Part shown: one piece after another, positions 9,237-18,237 of the stretch
Position numbering within the stretch: the stretch's first letter is position 1
Layout: every line of letters starts with the position of its first letter
NCBI GenBank assembly: GCA_963665495.1
Contig: OY762289.1
Span: 4,836,001-4,900,000, forward strand
DNA length: 64,000 bases
Origin: G963665495 sp963665495
Lineage (GTDB): Bacteria > Desulfobacterota > Desulfovibrionia > Desulfovibrionales > Desulfovibrionaceae
Direction: 5' to 3'
Translations under genes and position numbers: made by a program
The notes under the pieces: generated by a model
What the model was told of the DNA's origin: nothing
Databases searched by the model: none
What the model saw: only the letters and a program-made list of their open reading frames with translations

Positions 9237-10310
9237 CTAGAATGAAAAGGTCTGGTACCGGTTGCTGCAGGGGTGTCCTTTACTGATGGAGATGGTCTTT
9301 GCAGCCGGGTCCATGAGCAAGGATGCCACGGTTTCCCAGGGATGCCGGTAGCCGGCGTCTTTTTCCGCATGGCGGCAGATGGAATTTGGCAAGCCCTCAT
9401 GGTCGCAGAGAAAGGACTGCAGGTCCTCCAGACTCAGGAGCTTATCCTTGCCGGCAAGGGAGCGCAGCCGGCGCAGTCTGGCCAGGGTATCCGGGATCTT
9501 GCGCGGCCCCTTATCCAGAGGGGCGAGCGAATCTGATACACAGTGGTTGGTGTGGCAGAGCAGCCCGTCCGTGGGTTCGAGTATTTCCGGAGCCCCCCGG
9601 CTGCTGAATTCGAAGCCCCGTATCCGTTGCGGTCCGGCAACCAGGACATGGCTGGCTCCTGCAACGGGAATCTCCTTAGCCAGGGCCGTGGCTTCAGCCA
9701 CGTTTCTGGCCTCCAGCAGACAGCGCAGAAAAAAGTGCACCGGCAGACCGTTGACGTGGCGTTCGTCAGCGGGTTCGCTGATCATCAGGATGTTCAACAG
9801 CACGCAGAGGCCGTATTCGTTCATTCCCAGTTTGGCAACTTGTCCGGCCTCACAGAAATGCAGCATACGGGTGCCTTTTGCGGGCTCCACGCGATAGACT
9901 GCGCAACGATCGCGGATTTCCGTGAGCCAGTCCCAGTTTTGCGCGGCCAGCGGCGTCCCTGTGGCCGAACGTTCGGCCCGTAAGCCTATGGTTGTGCATT
10001 CGGCATGCTGTTCGGCCATCAGCTCCGTACGTACGTTGATGCAGAGCAGATGCTCCATGGGCAGCTCCACTGCCTGGGCCATGCCGCGGAGTACCTCGAG
10101 CTGCTCCGGAGCGTAACGCTGGATGGACGGAATGAAACGCCGGGCCGCTTTCATGAGCGTCGGCGTGTCGCGCCGGGTTCTGCGCCCGATAAGCTCCACG
10201 TACAGGGCCGCATTGGCCCGGATTTGCGGAGCAAGTGCCCGTCCCAGGGCCAGGCCCCGGTCATAGCCTTCTCCCTTGAGAGTCACCACGGGAAAAAACG
10301 ACTCACCCAT
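9237..10310 (-). CDS. C45 family peptidase / acyl-CoA:6-aminopenicillanate acyltransferase-like Ntn hydrolase
   Basis: 357 residues resembling the C45 (AAT/IAT) family of Ntn hydrolases: an N-terminal GxGYDRGLALGRALAPQI segment, AQAVELPMEHLLCINVRTEL before the processing site, Cys105 in AECTTIGL as the predicted autocatalytic nucleophile, then AQNWDW and the conserved GMNEYGLCVLLN block. Family members self-cleave before Cys and hydrolyse or transfer acyl groups on amides. The true substrate is unknown and penicillin chemistry is unlikely in this organism. It overlaps the upstream TIM-barrel gene by 8 bases, so the two are co-translated. It converges with the histidine kinase, 88 bases apart. 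Confidence 0.8.
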   Translation of the reverse strand: MGESFFPVVTLKGEGYDRGLALGRALAPQIRANAALYVELIGRRTRRDTPTLMKAARRFIPSIQRYAPEQLEVLRGMAQAVELPMEHLLCINVRTELMAEQHAECTTIGLRAERSATGTPLAAQNWDWLTEIRDRCAVYRVEPAKGTRMLHFCEAGQVAKLGMNEYGLCVLLNILMISEPADERHVNGLPVHFFLRCLLEARNVAEATALAKEIPVAGASHVLVAGPQRIRGFEFSSRGAPEILEPTDGLLCHTNHCVSDSLAPLDKGPRKIPDTLARLRRLRSLAGKDKLLSLEDLQSFLCDHEGLPNSICRHAEKDAGYRHPWETVASLLMDPAAKTISISKGHPCSNRYQTFSF

Positions 10311-11154
10311 TACAGCCCTCGGGAGTGATTACGGACTGAACGTAGTCCGGATGATTCTGCAAGAAGGCCATACTATGCATGAATGATTCCTCGCAATGCG
10401 GCTCGAGGGTTGCGCTTGGCTTCAGGCCCAGTTCCCGCAACAACCCGAACACCTGATCCCAGGGGATGTCCCCCTGCCCCATGCCTTTATGCTGGTCTTT
10501 GGAACCGTCGTTGTCGTGCAAATGCAGGTGCTTGAGATGGGGTGCGAAGGCCTCCAGCCAAGGGGCAAGATTGTTATGTTTGTAGCCTTTGGCAAAGCTG
10601 AACCAATGACCGACGTCGAAACAGATACCGCTCTTGACGGGGTCCAGCTCCGAGGCCAGGGCCACGAGCTGGTCCGGCTTTGTTTCGTGGGTGTTTTCCA
10701 GGCAGAGCACGGCATCCGATGGCAGTTTGTCGATCAACCCCGACCAGATGCTGACGGATTCGCGGAGCCAGCCCTCTGGATCATTGCCGTTGACGCTGCC
10801 GAAATAATGCGGATGCGCGATGAGCCGCTTGGGTTTGAACAGCAAAGCAATCTCAAGGGCCATTTCCAGCCGTCGCTGGGAAGCTTCCCTGATGATCCTG
10901 TCCGGGCTGCCGGGACGGAGGTCGATGAACGGAAGGTGTACGGTGCAGCAAATGGATTTTTCCCGCAGGCTTACGGCAAGATCCTCAAACCACGTACGCT
11001 CCTGATCAAGCACCCGGGCATCCAGTCCGAGTTCGGGGCCGAGTTTGGGACCCGGGCCGTCCGTGGCTGCCGCGGAAGCCGTATGGGCCAGTAAAAGCTG
11101 CAAATACCGGTTGTCATCCAAAATATAACGCAAAGGAAGATTTACAAAAAGCAT
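10303..11154 (-). CDS. Sugar phosphate isomerase/epimerase-like TIM-barrel protein
   Basis: 283 residues of the xylose isomerase-like TIM barrel / AP endonuclease 2 superfamily. Visible metal-site signatures are LIAHPHYFG, the acidic strand VLCLENTHE, CFDVGHWFSF, LKHLHLHDND and a terminal TLEPHCEE. These supply the Glu/His/Asp ligands typical of the fold. The substrate is not predictable. It is the first gene of a two-gene unit with the overlapping C45-like hydrolase, which suggests a shared substrate or pathway. It follows the membrane-anchored gene at 11187-11894 by 32 bases on the same strand, so it may belong to the longer unit that starts with the L,D-transpeptidase. Confidence 0.8.
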   Translation of the reverse strand: MLFVNLPLRYILDDNRYLQLLLAHTASAAATDGPGPKLGPELGLDARVLDQERTWFEDLAVSLREKSICCTVHLPFIDLRPGSPDRIIREASQRRLEMALEIALLFKPKRLIAHPHYFGSVNGNDPEGWLRESVSIWSGLIDKLPSDAVLCLENTHETKPDQLVALASELDPVKSGICFDVGHWFSFAKGYKHNNLAPWLEAFAPHLKHLHLHDNDGSKDQHKGMGQGDIPWDQVFGLLRELGLKPSATLEPHCEESFMHSMAFLQNHPDYVQSVITPEGCNG

Positions 11155-11186
11155 CTTGCCTTCCTCCTTGAAGGAGCTGAGAAAAA

Positions 11187-11894
11187 TCAGGAAATAAGAT
11201 CGTCCAAACGGTAGGCTAAACCGAAGTACTCCTTGCCCTGTGGACCGCTGATACTGATTCGCAGGGCAAAAATATCGCTGCCGCTCAGGCCTTGGGGCAA
11301 ATGTATCGTCGAATCGAAGGTTTTGTAATGCTTAATCTGAAAAATCTGATTCTCGCCGTTCAGGCTGTGCTCGATGAGCCTGGCGTTGTCCGTCAGCAGG
11401 CTGACGTCCGCCTTTCCGCGCAACGGCTTGTCCTCGTTCAAATTCTTCAAATCAAAACGCAGAGTTAGAGAGTTATCTTTTAATTGTTCAAGGGTTACAT
11501 TTTCTATGGATAATTGCTTCGTATCCACCGGGGCATAGAACTTTCGCAGATCAGTTTTGGGTCCTGCACTTTCCGTATAGAGGTCCGTAAGCTGGCCGGT
11601 GATAAGCTTTTCCAGTTGGTCCGGGTCACGAAAAGCAACGACTTTTTCAATGTTCTCCAAGCGGTTCAACTGGATCTTCTTTTGGTGCAGCAGAAATTCC
11701 TGTTTGTCGTTGAGATCCTGAAGATGGTTCGTTTTCAGCCAGAGTTTGACGGAAGCATAGCCGAACACCAGAGAGGCTGCCACGAGAAAGAGGAGGCCGT
11801 AGAGGAAGAGGCGAATCCAGAAGGGGCGGAAATGGAAATGTTTGACCGTATGGTCATCACGCATCAGGATGACGCTGTATTTATCCGCCGCCAT
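11187..11894 (-). CDS. Single-pass membrane-anchored protein of unknown function
   Basis: 235 residues. A short cytoplasmic N-terminus (about 25 residues) leads into one transmembrane helix (residues 27-50), then a predicted coiled coil (52-90) and a periplasmic beta-rich domain (120-235). I do not recognise a named family. It begins 3 bases after the stop of the upstream L,D-transpeptidase gene, so the two are probably translated together. A helper role in cell-envelope work with the transpeptidase is an inference from position only. Confidence 0.7.
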   Translation of the reverse strand: MAADKYSVILMRDDHTVKHFHFRPFWIRLFLYGLLFLVAASLVFGYASVKLWLKTNHLQDLNDKQEFLLHQKKIQLNRLENIEKVVAFRDPDQLEKLITGQLTDLYTESAGPKTDLRKFYAPVDTKQLSIENVTLEQLKDNSLTLRFDLKNLNEDKPLRGKADVSLLTDNARLIEHSLNGENQIFQIKHYKTFDSTIHLPQGLSGSDIFALRISISGPQGKEYFGLAYRLDDLIS

Positions 11895-11897
11895 GAA

Positions 11898-13229
11898 TTA
11901 AAGGGCGTTCCAGTCTTCGCGCGTGATGAGCCAGCCGTCACCATCAGGGCGAAGGTAGAGAGTTTTATACCCGGTGTCGTGGTAGTTCTTGCCGGCCTTG
12001 TAATCCTGCACAAAGGTGACCTTCACGCCTATGGAGTCCAGGTCCACTTGCAGGTCCTCAATGCCTACGAGCTTGGGTGGCTTACTGTGCCAGACGCTGC
12101 TCTTATGCTCCTCAATGGCACTTTGTCCGCGGCGATTGCCCTGTTTGGCATCCTTGGAATAAAAAGCCATGTAGTTGCTGATATCGCCCTTTTCCCAGGA
12201 ATCGCGCCAGGATTCAATGAGCGAAGTCAGTTGACTGCGCAGGTTGCACTCGAAGGTTTCCTCCAGATCGAGGTTGCCTTCGGCCCACTCCTTACCCACG
12301 ATGCGCGGCTCTCCCTTGTCGTCCAGCTGCCAGTAAAGGCGCTTGATGCCCTCGCTGGTGAAGGTGGGCGAGCGGTAGTACTGGCCGAAGTAGGTGACCC
12401 AATAGTCGGGTCCGGCAATGACTTTGACGTCATTGAGCATCACCATCAACCAGGGATTACGCTCGAAAAGACCGCGCTTGTGTGCGCGAAAGGCGTCGAA
12501 GCTCTGATCGTTGGTTCTGGAAAATTTGTCGGGATCGTAAAACGAAAAAAAGGATTCATCGCGGCTGCGCCAAGCATTGGCCCAGGCGTAAACGGCCTTG
12601 GCGATCTTCTCGTGCATCTCGCCGTCAATATAGCCTTTGGACCAGCTGAGATCCTTGGCAATGACGACAGGAGTGCCGATTTTGACCTGCTGGTCGATTT
12701 TCTGCATGTTGTCATTGGAAAGCGCCATGCAGCCCTGGGTTTCCCGCGGGACAAGGTCATGCCCGCGGCCGTGGATCCAGATTCCGTGTCCGGTTTTGCC
12801 TTTGAGCCTGTCCACCGGGTTGGGATAGTCCAGGGGAAAGGCCAGGTTGCCGTAGAGCTGATAGTCCAACCCCGAGTCCAGGCGTCTTTGAACAAAATAA
12901 ACGCCCTCCGGAGTCCGTTTATCGCCTTCAGAGAGTTTGTCGCCTTCAATGGCTCCGGTGGAGCAGAAGAACTGGTCTTTCAGAGCTAGCGGGCTGCGCT
13001 GCTCAAACATAAACAAGCGCTGCTGTTTTTTGTTGATGGCCAGGAATTCATCCGGGCCGTATTTGTGCCCGATGAGCTGAACCTGCCAGTTGCTTTGCGC
13101 TGTGGCGTCTTTTGCATCCGCAGCCTGGGCGGAGAAAACAGGCAGGAGCAGGACTCCAAGCAGCGCCAAAAAGAGCAGCCCGGATCTGGTGCAGGGAAAG
13201 GTATGTCGAAAAGTGACATTTGCTGGCAT
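11898..13229 (-). CDS. L,D-transpeptidase (YkuD domain) with C-terminal SnoaL/NTF2-like domain
   Basis: 443 residues from the ATG at 13229, which has GGAG nine bases upstream and starts directly before a signal peptide (hydrophobic core 17-32, cleavage near SAQA-AD). Longer in-frame starts upstream lack this. The YkuD catalytic signature is visible: HGxGIWIHGRG with His153 and RETQGCMAL with Cys167. These enzymes cross-link peptidoglycan stem peptides (3-3 links) or attach proteins to the wall in the periplasm. The C-terminal part (about 215-440) contains two repeats with W-x-S-RDESFFSFYD / WRDSWEKGDISNYMAFYS, as in NTF2/Cds6-like domains. It forms an operon with the membrane-anchored gene 3 bases downstream. 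Confidence 0.88.
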   Translation of the reverse strand: MPANVTFRHTFPCTRSGLLFLALLGVLLLPVFSAQAADAKDATAQSNWQVQLIGHKYGPDEFLAINKKQQRLFMFEQRSPLALKDQFFCSTGAIEGDKLSEGDKRTPEGVYFVQRRLDSGLDYQLYGNLAFPLDYPNPVDRLKGKTGHGIWIHGRGHDLVPRETQGCMALSNDNMQKIDQQVKIGTPVVIAKDLSWSKGYIDGEMHEKIAKAVYAWANAWRSRDESFFSFYDPDKFSRTNDQSFDAFRAHKRGLFERNPWLMVMLNDVKVIAGPDYWVTYFGQYYRSPTFTSEGIKRLYWQLDDKGEPRIVGKEWAEGNLDLEETFECNLRSQLTSLIESWRDSWEKGDISNYMAFYSKDAKQGNRRGQSAIEEHKSSVWHSKPPKLVGIEDLQVDLDSIGVKVTFVQDYKAGKNYHDTGYKTLYLRPDGDGWLITREDWNAL

Positions 13230-13532
13230 ACGTTGTGACTCCGAAGAAACTGACAACACCCCTGTTTGCGGCCTGCGTACGGGGCATTCGTGGGCTTCGA
13301 CGCTTAAAATACCTACTAAATTCGATGCAACTTTGTCCACTGCTTTCCTGTGTCGTCTTTGTCCTACGGCAATCTAGATGCAGTATTCAGAGCAAGCATG
13401 CAAGCTATTCTAGCATTTTTTTAGAAAAAAATTAAGAGAGGATCCATTGCAAGCACCGGCACTTTTTCTGAACAAATTTAATTGCTATTTCAGTCCATTA
13501 CAGCCAAAGTGCTGATACTTGCAACTCCTGCC
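13230..13532. other. Intergenic region between purB-pyrE and the L,D-transpeptidase gene
   Basis: 303 bases without a supportable gene. It must hold the leader of the transpeptidase gene on the minus strand. I find no convincing -35/-10 pair, operator palindrome or terminator hairpin in it. Confidence 0.5.
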
Positions 13533-15389
13533 TCAACTTTTTCCTGCGTCCAGCAATTCTCTGCGCGTAAAAATGGAACGTAGCGTATAGCCTGCTTCGG
13601 CCAAATTCTCGCGTCCGCCCTCTTCCCGGTCCAGCACGCACAGCACGCAGCCGACTTTGAGCCCGGCTTCCTCTACCCGCTGGCAGGAGGTGATCAGCGT
13701 TCCGCCCGTGGTCACCACGTCTTCCAGCAGCGCGACGCTGTCTCCGGGGGCAAAATTGGAAAGCCCTTCGAGAAACTGGTTGGTGCCGTGGCCTTTGGAT
13801 TTTTTGCGAATAATGAACGCGGGCATGGGATGCGAGCCCGCCTGGGACAACACACTGACTGCGCTGACCAGGGGATCGGCGCCGAGAGTCATGCCGCCCA
13901 CTCCGGCCACATTTTCGCTTTCCAGCAGCTTGAGAAAAAGCTTGCCCAGCAGTTCGCCGCCCGCAGGGTGCAGGGCGGTCTGCTTGCAGTCGAAGTAATA
14001 CTCGCTCTTTTTACCGGACGTCAGAGTAAAATCACCCTCGCGGTAGGATTTTTCCAGCAGCAGTTTCGCCAGGCGACGTTTGAGCTCGGTTTCGGAATCA
14101 GCGAAAACGCGGTCGAAAATGTCCTTTTCGTACCGCAGATAATAGGACGTATCGAACAGCTCCCGGAGTTTTTCCGGCGCCAGCTTGGCGGTTATCTGCG
14201 AATCGGCCAGGACCAGCTCCTGAAACGAGCGGCGTTCCTGCCAGCTGCGCATAGCCACGGCCTGGACAAGCACATAGGCGTCCTGACGTCCCATACCGGT
14301 TTCGATCAGGCCAAGAAGAATCCGCTGCGAAAAAAACAGCCCGTAGGAGGCCTGCAGGTTGCGCTCCATGTTCTCCGGGATGATCCGCAAGCCTTCCAGC
14401 AGGTTGGCAAGCCGGTGCAGCACGTAGTCCAGCAGGATGGTGGAATCCGGCATGATGACGCGCTCCACTGAGGAGTGGCTGATGTCCCGCTCGTGCCAGA
14501 GCGCCATATTTTCCATGGAGGCCAGAGAATTGGTACGGATCAGACGGCAGAGACCGGTAAGGTTTTCCGCGGAAATGGGGTTCTTCTTATGGGGCATGGC
14601 CGAAGAACCTTTCTGCCCTTTGCGGAACCCTTCCTCGACCTCAAGCACTTCCGTACGCTGCAGATGGCGCAGCTCCACGGCCAGCCGTTCGACTCCACCA
14701 GCCGCCAGAGCCAGCGAGGTAAAAAAGCGCGCGTGGCGGTCGCGTTGGACGATCTGCGTGGAAATGGGATCTCTGTGCAGGCCCAGCCGTTCGCAGGTGA
14801 TGCGTTCGACTTCCGGCTCAAGGTGCGCATAGGTACCCACGGCGCCGGAAATCTTTCCCACGCTGACACTGTCCAGGGCTTCCTTGAACTGGTGGTAATG
14901 GCGCTGAAACTCGGCGTAGAAATTGGCGATTTTCAGACCGAAGCTGGTGGGCTCGGCATGCACTCCGTGCGTACGGCCAATGACCAGCCGGCCCTGATGG
15001 TCGTGCGCCAGCTTATCCAGAACCTGGAGAAGGCGTTGGAAGGCCTCGTCGAGGATTTTGCCGGCACGGGCCAATAGAACACCGTTGGCCGTGTCCACGA
15101 TATCCGAAGAGGTGCAACCCAGGTGAATAAACCGTGCGGATGGCCCGACTTTTTCCTCGACAGCCGTGAGAAAAGCGATGACGTCGTGGCGCGTCTGTTC
15201 CTCGATTTCGAGGATCCGGTCTAGGTCGAAATCGGCCTTTTCACGGATTTGCGCCATATCGGCTGTTTCAATTACCCCAAGCTGGTGCCAGGCCTCACAA
15301 ACGGCCAGTTCCACCTCCAGCCAGACCCTGAACTTGTTTTCCAGAGACCAGAGTTTCCCCATGGCCAGTCTGGTATAGCGATCGATCAT
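13533..15389 (-). CDS. purB-pyrE: Fused adenylosuccinate lyase - orotate phosphoribosyltransferase
   Basis: 618 residues in one uninterrupted frame. Residues 1-430 are adenylosuccinate lyase: GCTSSDIVDT at 91-100, GRTHGVHAEPTSFG with the catalytic His141, and the fumarase-superfamily signature GSSAMPHKKNP at 261-271. This enzyme acts at two steps of purine synthesis, releasing fumarate from SAICAR and from adenylosuccinate. Residues about 434-618 are orotate phosphoribosyltransferase: FTLTSGKKSEYYFDCK, then the PRPP-binding loop VALLEDVVTTGG at 552-563, making OMP from orotate and PRPP. Each half has near-normal family length. I see no stop or internal ribosome site at the junction in the given sequence. 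A sequencing-induced fusion of two adjacent genes is the alternative explanation. Confidence 0.9.
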   Translation of the reverse strand: MIDRYTRLAMGKLWSLENKFRVWLEVELAVCEAWHQLGVIETADMAQIREKADFDLDRILEIEEQTRHDVIAFLTAVEEKVGPSARFIHLGCTSSDIVDTANGVLLARAGKILDEAFQRLLQVLDKLAHDHQGRLVIGRTHGVHAEPTSFGLKIANFYAEFQRHYHQFKEALDSVSVGKISGAVGTYAHLEPEVERITCERLGLHRDPISTQIVQRDRHARFFTSLALAAGGVERLAVELRHLQRTEVLEVEEGFRKGQKGSSAMPHKKNPISAENLTGLCRLIRTNSLASMENMALWHERDISHSSVERVIMPDSTILLDYVLHRLANLLEGLRIIPENMERNLQASYGLFFSQRILLGLIETGMGRQDAYVLVQAVAMRSWQERRSFQELVLADSQITAKLAPEKLRELFDTSYYLRYEKDIFDRVFADSETELKRRLAKLLLEKSYREGDFTLTSGKKSEYYFDCKQTALHPAGGELLGKLFLKLLESENVAGVGGMTLGADPLVSAVSVLSQAGSHPMPAFIIRKKSKGHGTNQFLEGLSNFAPGDSVALLEDVVTTGGTLITSCQRVEEAGLKVGCVLCVLDREEGGRENLAEAGYTLRSIFTRRELLDAGKS

Positions 15390-15675
15390 GTCCGTATTAC
15401 CTGGAAAAGAGTTTACAAAAGGAAACGGCTACAGCCCCTGGCATGGGCTTTTTTCCGGTGCCGGAGTGATCCTCCGCCGCCTGCCCGAACTGAATACAGC
15501 GCAGTTTTCACCAGGTCTGCAGTTCCGTCAATGGATACAAACTGTAGGGAGTGCGTGAATGAAAGTCAATGCAGCTGCAAGCAATATCATGCGGTTGCGC
15601 ACGCTGGTACGCAGGATTTGTGCCGTTTAAAACCGGCAAAATCCCTGCGCAGAAGAAAGAAAGCCGGGGCGGCTG

Positions 15676-15789
15676 TTAGGCTTTGGCCGCAGCTTTGGCT
15701 TCTTTTACACGCTCTTTCATTCTTTTTTTACGGCGCTGGCGTCTGCGGTCGAGTTCTTTCTTGCGTTCGATTTTCTTATGTCTGCTCAT
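15676..15789 (-). CDS. Very small, highly basic protein (37 residues)
   Basis: Start ATG at 15789 with AGGAG seven bases upstream, and stop TAA at 15676-15678. The product begins MSRHKKIERKKELDRRR and ends in an alanine/lysine-rich tail. About half of the residues are Lys or Arg. It resembles the short conserved basic proteins annotated as DUF6800 or similar in deltaproteobacteria. That family match is from memory, and function is unknown. The composition suggests RNA or ribosome association. It stands alone, downstream of the terminator that ends the 15957-16361 gene. Confidence 0.7.
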   Translation of the reverse strand: MSRHKKIERKKELDRRRQRRKKRMKERVKEAKAAAKA

Positions 15790-15873
15790 GTCAATGCTCC
15801 TAATAAAATTTTTGGAAAAGATTTTTTTACCTGTTGATCTTTTGTTTTGTCCAGTATTTTTTTGCCAACACGT

Positions 15874-15911
15874 AAAAAAAAGGGCAACACAGATACCCTC
15901 TTGTTGCCCTT
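15874..15911 (-). terminator. Rho-independent terminator of the response regulator gene
   Basis: A perfect 10-bp inverted repeat (15880-15889 with 15902-15911, loop 12) is followed on the minus strand by a run of T (15873-15880 read in reverse). It lies 46 bases beyond the stop of the response regulator at 15957. Confidence 0.85.
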
Positions 15912-15956
15912 GATGTTTCTCCGCAGAAAAACCGTCTGATTCGTACGCGCCTTGTC

Positions 15957-16361
15957 TCAGATCAAGCCGAAGTCTTCAATGGCTTCGATCACTTCATTGA
16001 TATCCACCGGTTTGAGCAGGTATTTGGTTGCGCCGCCACGGTAATAGGCATCCAGAATACGCTCTGGCGCCTTTTCGATGGAAAGAACCAGTGCCTTGGC
16101 CTCATCGATTTGTTTAACGCCCATTTCCGCCTCGAAAGTCCTGATATGCGCGAGGGCATCGGCGCCGTTCATGACGGGCATTTTCATATCGATAATAATC
16201 AGATCAAAGGGGGCTTGCGCCTCCCATGCGGCTTTAAACGCATCAATAGCCTCCTGTCCGTTAACGCACAGCTCGCAAGTGCCGTAGGACCCCAACGACT
16301 CCCGCAGGATGGCTCGGGTGGTAACATCATCATCAGTGATAAGAATACGAAGTTGCCTCAT
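15957..16361 (-). CDS. Single-domain response regulator (CheY-like receiver)
   Basis: 134 residues covering only a receiver domain: acidic pair in LITDDDV, phospho-accepting Asp58 in LIIIDMKMPVMNG, and the conserved Lys in YLLKPVD near the C-terminus. There is no output domain, so it probably works by protein-protein contact in a phosphorelay or in motility control. It lies downstream of the receiver-HPt gene (16441-17235) on the same strand with a 79-base gap. No kinase lies next to it. Confidence 0.88.
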   Translation of the reverse strand: MRQLRILITDDDVTTRAILRESLGSYGTCELCVNGQEAIDAFKAAWEAQAPFDLIIIDMKMPVMNGADALAHIRTFEAEMGVKQIDEAKALVLSIEKAPERILDAYYRGGATKYLLKPVDINEVIEAIEDFGLI

Positions 16362-16440
16362 TGTGACCGCCTTCTTCTGGGATGCTTGGAATTCTAACGC
16401 AAATTTTCCTCAAAATATATACTTACCGCTCTTATATGGG

Positions 16441-17235
16441 TCAATGACTATAACTGTCATTTTTTTTCCGCTGTACGAGGAGACGTATGCCCGTTATTTC
16501 CTGCTCGAGCCTGTTCACCAGCATGTCCAAAGGACGTACGAAGCCTCTTCTGGCCAGCGTCATGATCTCCCTGCAGATCAGCGATCCGGTCATGGCGCCG
16601 ATACTGGCAAGAGTTCCCGCGTAGCGGTGGGACTCGTCGCCAAGGGTTTTATAGTCCGAAGCGGCAAGGGCATCCCGTAACAATTGCAGCTGGTTGTCCG
16701 CGCCATCCAGCACCTGGTCCGTTATTGTGTCCAGCAGCTTGCTGTTGTTTTTCAGACGCTTCAACGCTCCGGAGTAGTCCAGCCGCGCACTAGCCGTGGG
16801 CAACGCCGGCTTGGCCTGGACTATGGCCTGTCCGCTTGAACCGCCGCGTATCAGCTCTTCCACGGTTGATTCCAGGAGTTCCAGTTCCACAGGTTTGTTC
16901 AAAAAGGTATTGATTCCGGTTGAAATGAATTCGGAAACCAGTTCTCCTTGATGAGCCGACATCCCTATTATGGGCACGGAACGATTTTTCTCTCCGGCTT
17001 TGCCGCTCCTGATGCTCCGCGTCGCATCCAGGCCGTTGAGCACACTCATTTCAATATCCATGAGTACGCAATCAAAAGAGTCCTCTTCAAGCGCCTCCAG
17101 CGCACTCTCGCCATTGGACGCGTACCGGACGTAATACCCCACCCGTTCGAGGGTCATGCCGTAAATTTCGGAATTGATCTCGTCGTCTTCTACCAAAAGA
17201 ATACGCCCCTTATTCTGGGCCGGTGCCTGCATCAC
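16441..17235 (-). CDS. Response regulator with C-terminal HPt domain
   Basis: 264 residues. The N-terminal receiver (about 10-128) has LLVEDDEINS, Asp60 in VLMDIEMSVLNG, and Lys in FLNKPVE. Residues 150-250 form an HPt-like helical bundle with the likely phosphohistidine His203 in ESHRYAGTLASIGA, the pattern of phosphotransfer domains. It is a soluble phosphorelay intermediate without its own kinase core. Together with the CheY-like gene downstream it could form a receiver-HPt-receiver relay fed by an orphan kinase elsewhere. Confidence 0.85.
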   Translation of the reverse strand: MMQAPAQNKGRILLVEDDEINSEIYGMTLERVGYYVRYASNGESALEALEEDSFDCVLMDIEMSVLNGLDATRSIRSGKAGEKNRSVPIIGMSAHQGELVSEFISTGINTFLNKPVELELLESTVEELIRGGSSGQAIVQAKPALPTASARLDYSGALKRLKNNSKLLDTITDQVLDGADNQLQLLRDALAASDYKTLGDESHRYAGTLASIGAMTGSLICREIMTLARRGFVRPLDMLVNRLEQEITGIRLLVQRKKNDSYSH

Positions 17236-17259
17236 ATGAACCTTTTTTTATCCCGGGCG

Positions 17260-18237
17260 TCAGGAAGAAAAATTCACAAGTATTTTTTTCGCTCCCGGCC
17301 TTTGTGCGTGGGCAAAAGCTTCCGAAAACGCTGTAAAATCATAACTGGCTTCAATCAAAGGCGCTGGATCCACCCAGCCGTTGGCCAGGAAGCGCAAGCC
17401 AAAATCCATGTCACCGCATCGGGATCCGATGATGTTTATCTCATCCACAACCACAAGGGCGATATCCATCTCCGTCGGTTTATGGGACGTTGTTTTCAAA
17501 ACAAGCGTGCCCTCAGGACGGACATACTGCAGAGCCTTGGCCGGACCGTCTTCCTTTCCCGTGGCCTCGATCACGATGTCATAGCTTTTTGACTCAAGAA
17601 GCGACGACGCATTCGGCGAACCAAGCAAAACCGTACGTATCCCCAGATTTTCCGCAACTGCGAGTTTTTCCTGGTGTTTGCCCGCCAGACAAAGCCCCGG
17701 AGCGGCATAACGCAAGCCCATGGCGATCAATAGTCCCAGCTTGCCGTCACCAAGAACCAGAATGCGGTCCTGATTCGTCAACCGAAGCTGCTGCCCGGGC
17801 TCAAGCGCCGCAGCCAGAAGTTCGCAAAAAACAGCTTTTTCATCCTCAAGGTTCTCGGGAACTACCAGCAGATTCTCCACGGGCAGGGTGAAATATTCGG
17901 CAAAAACACCGTCCCGAGCGACAATGCCCAGAGTGGTTCGGTTCGGGCAATGGCGATGGCGGCCGCTATAACACCAGGAACAGGCGCGGCACGCGCAGTT
18001 GATGTCGCCCACGACCCGTTTACCCACAAGTTCCGGCTTAGAGTCAGCGCGTACGACCTCTGCCACGAATTCGTGACCGGCGACTCCCTGGAATCCGTAG
18101 TACCCTCTGAACAGTTCGAGATCTGTGTTGCAGATGCCTGCGCAACGAGTCCGCAGCAGGGCTTCTCCCTCAGGAACTGCAGGCATCGGCCGTTCTAGAA
18201 CTTCAAGACCACCTCCGGAAAATACTATGGCTTTCAT
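17260..18237 (-). CDS. Zinc-containing alcohol dehydrogenase family protein (MDR superfamily)
   Basis: 325 residues from the ATG at 18237, which follows GGGGAG by about 5 bases. The longer in-frame start at 18318 lacks a site and adds a non-conserved leader. Catalytic zinc ligands are seen in CAGICNTDLELFRG and GHEFV. A structural zinc lobe is visible as the clustered cysteines CACRACSWC and HCPNR. The NAD(P)-binding fold carries ILVLGDGKLGLL. Members oxidise alcohols or polyols such as sorbitol or threonine, and the exact substrate cannot be called. It is followed by the receiver-HPt gene 24 bases downstream, so the genes may be cotranscribed although the functional link is unclear. Confidence 0.85.
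   Translation of the reverse strand: MKAIVFSGGGLEVLERPMPAVPEGEALLRTRCAGICNTDLELFRGYYGFQGVAGHEFVAEVVRADSKPELVGKRVVGDINCACRACSWCYSGRHRHCPNRTTLGIVARDGVFAEYFTLPVENLLVVPENLEDEKAVFCELLAAALEPGQQLRLTNQDRILVLGDGKLGLLIAMGLRYAAPGLCLAGKHQEKLAVAENLGIRTVLLGSPNASSLLESKSYDIVIEATGKEDGPAKALQYVRPEGTLVLKTTSHKPTEMDIALVVVDEINIIGSRCGDMDFGLRFLANGWVDPAPLIEASYDFTAFSEAFAHAQRPGAKKILVNFSS

Noticed and set aside
15431..15453. Terminator-like AGCCC...GGGCTTTTTT on the plus strand
   Set aside because: The stem has only 5 bp and there is no plus-strand gene upstream to end.
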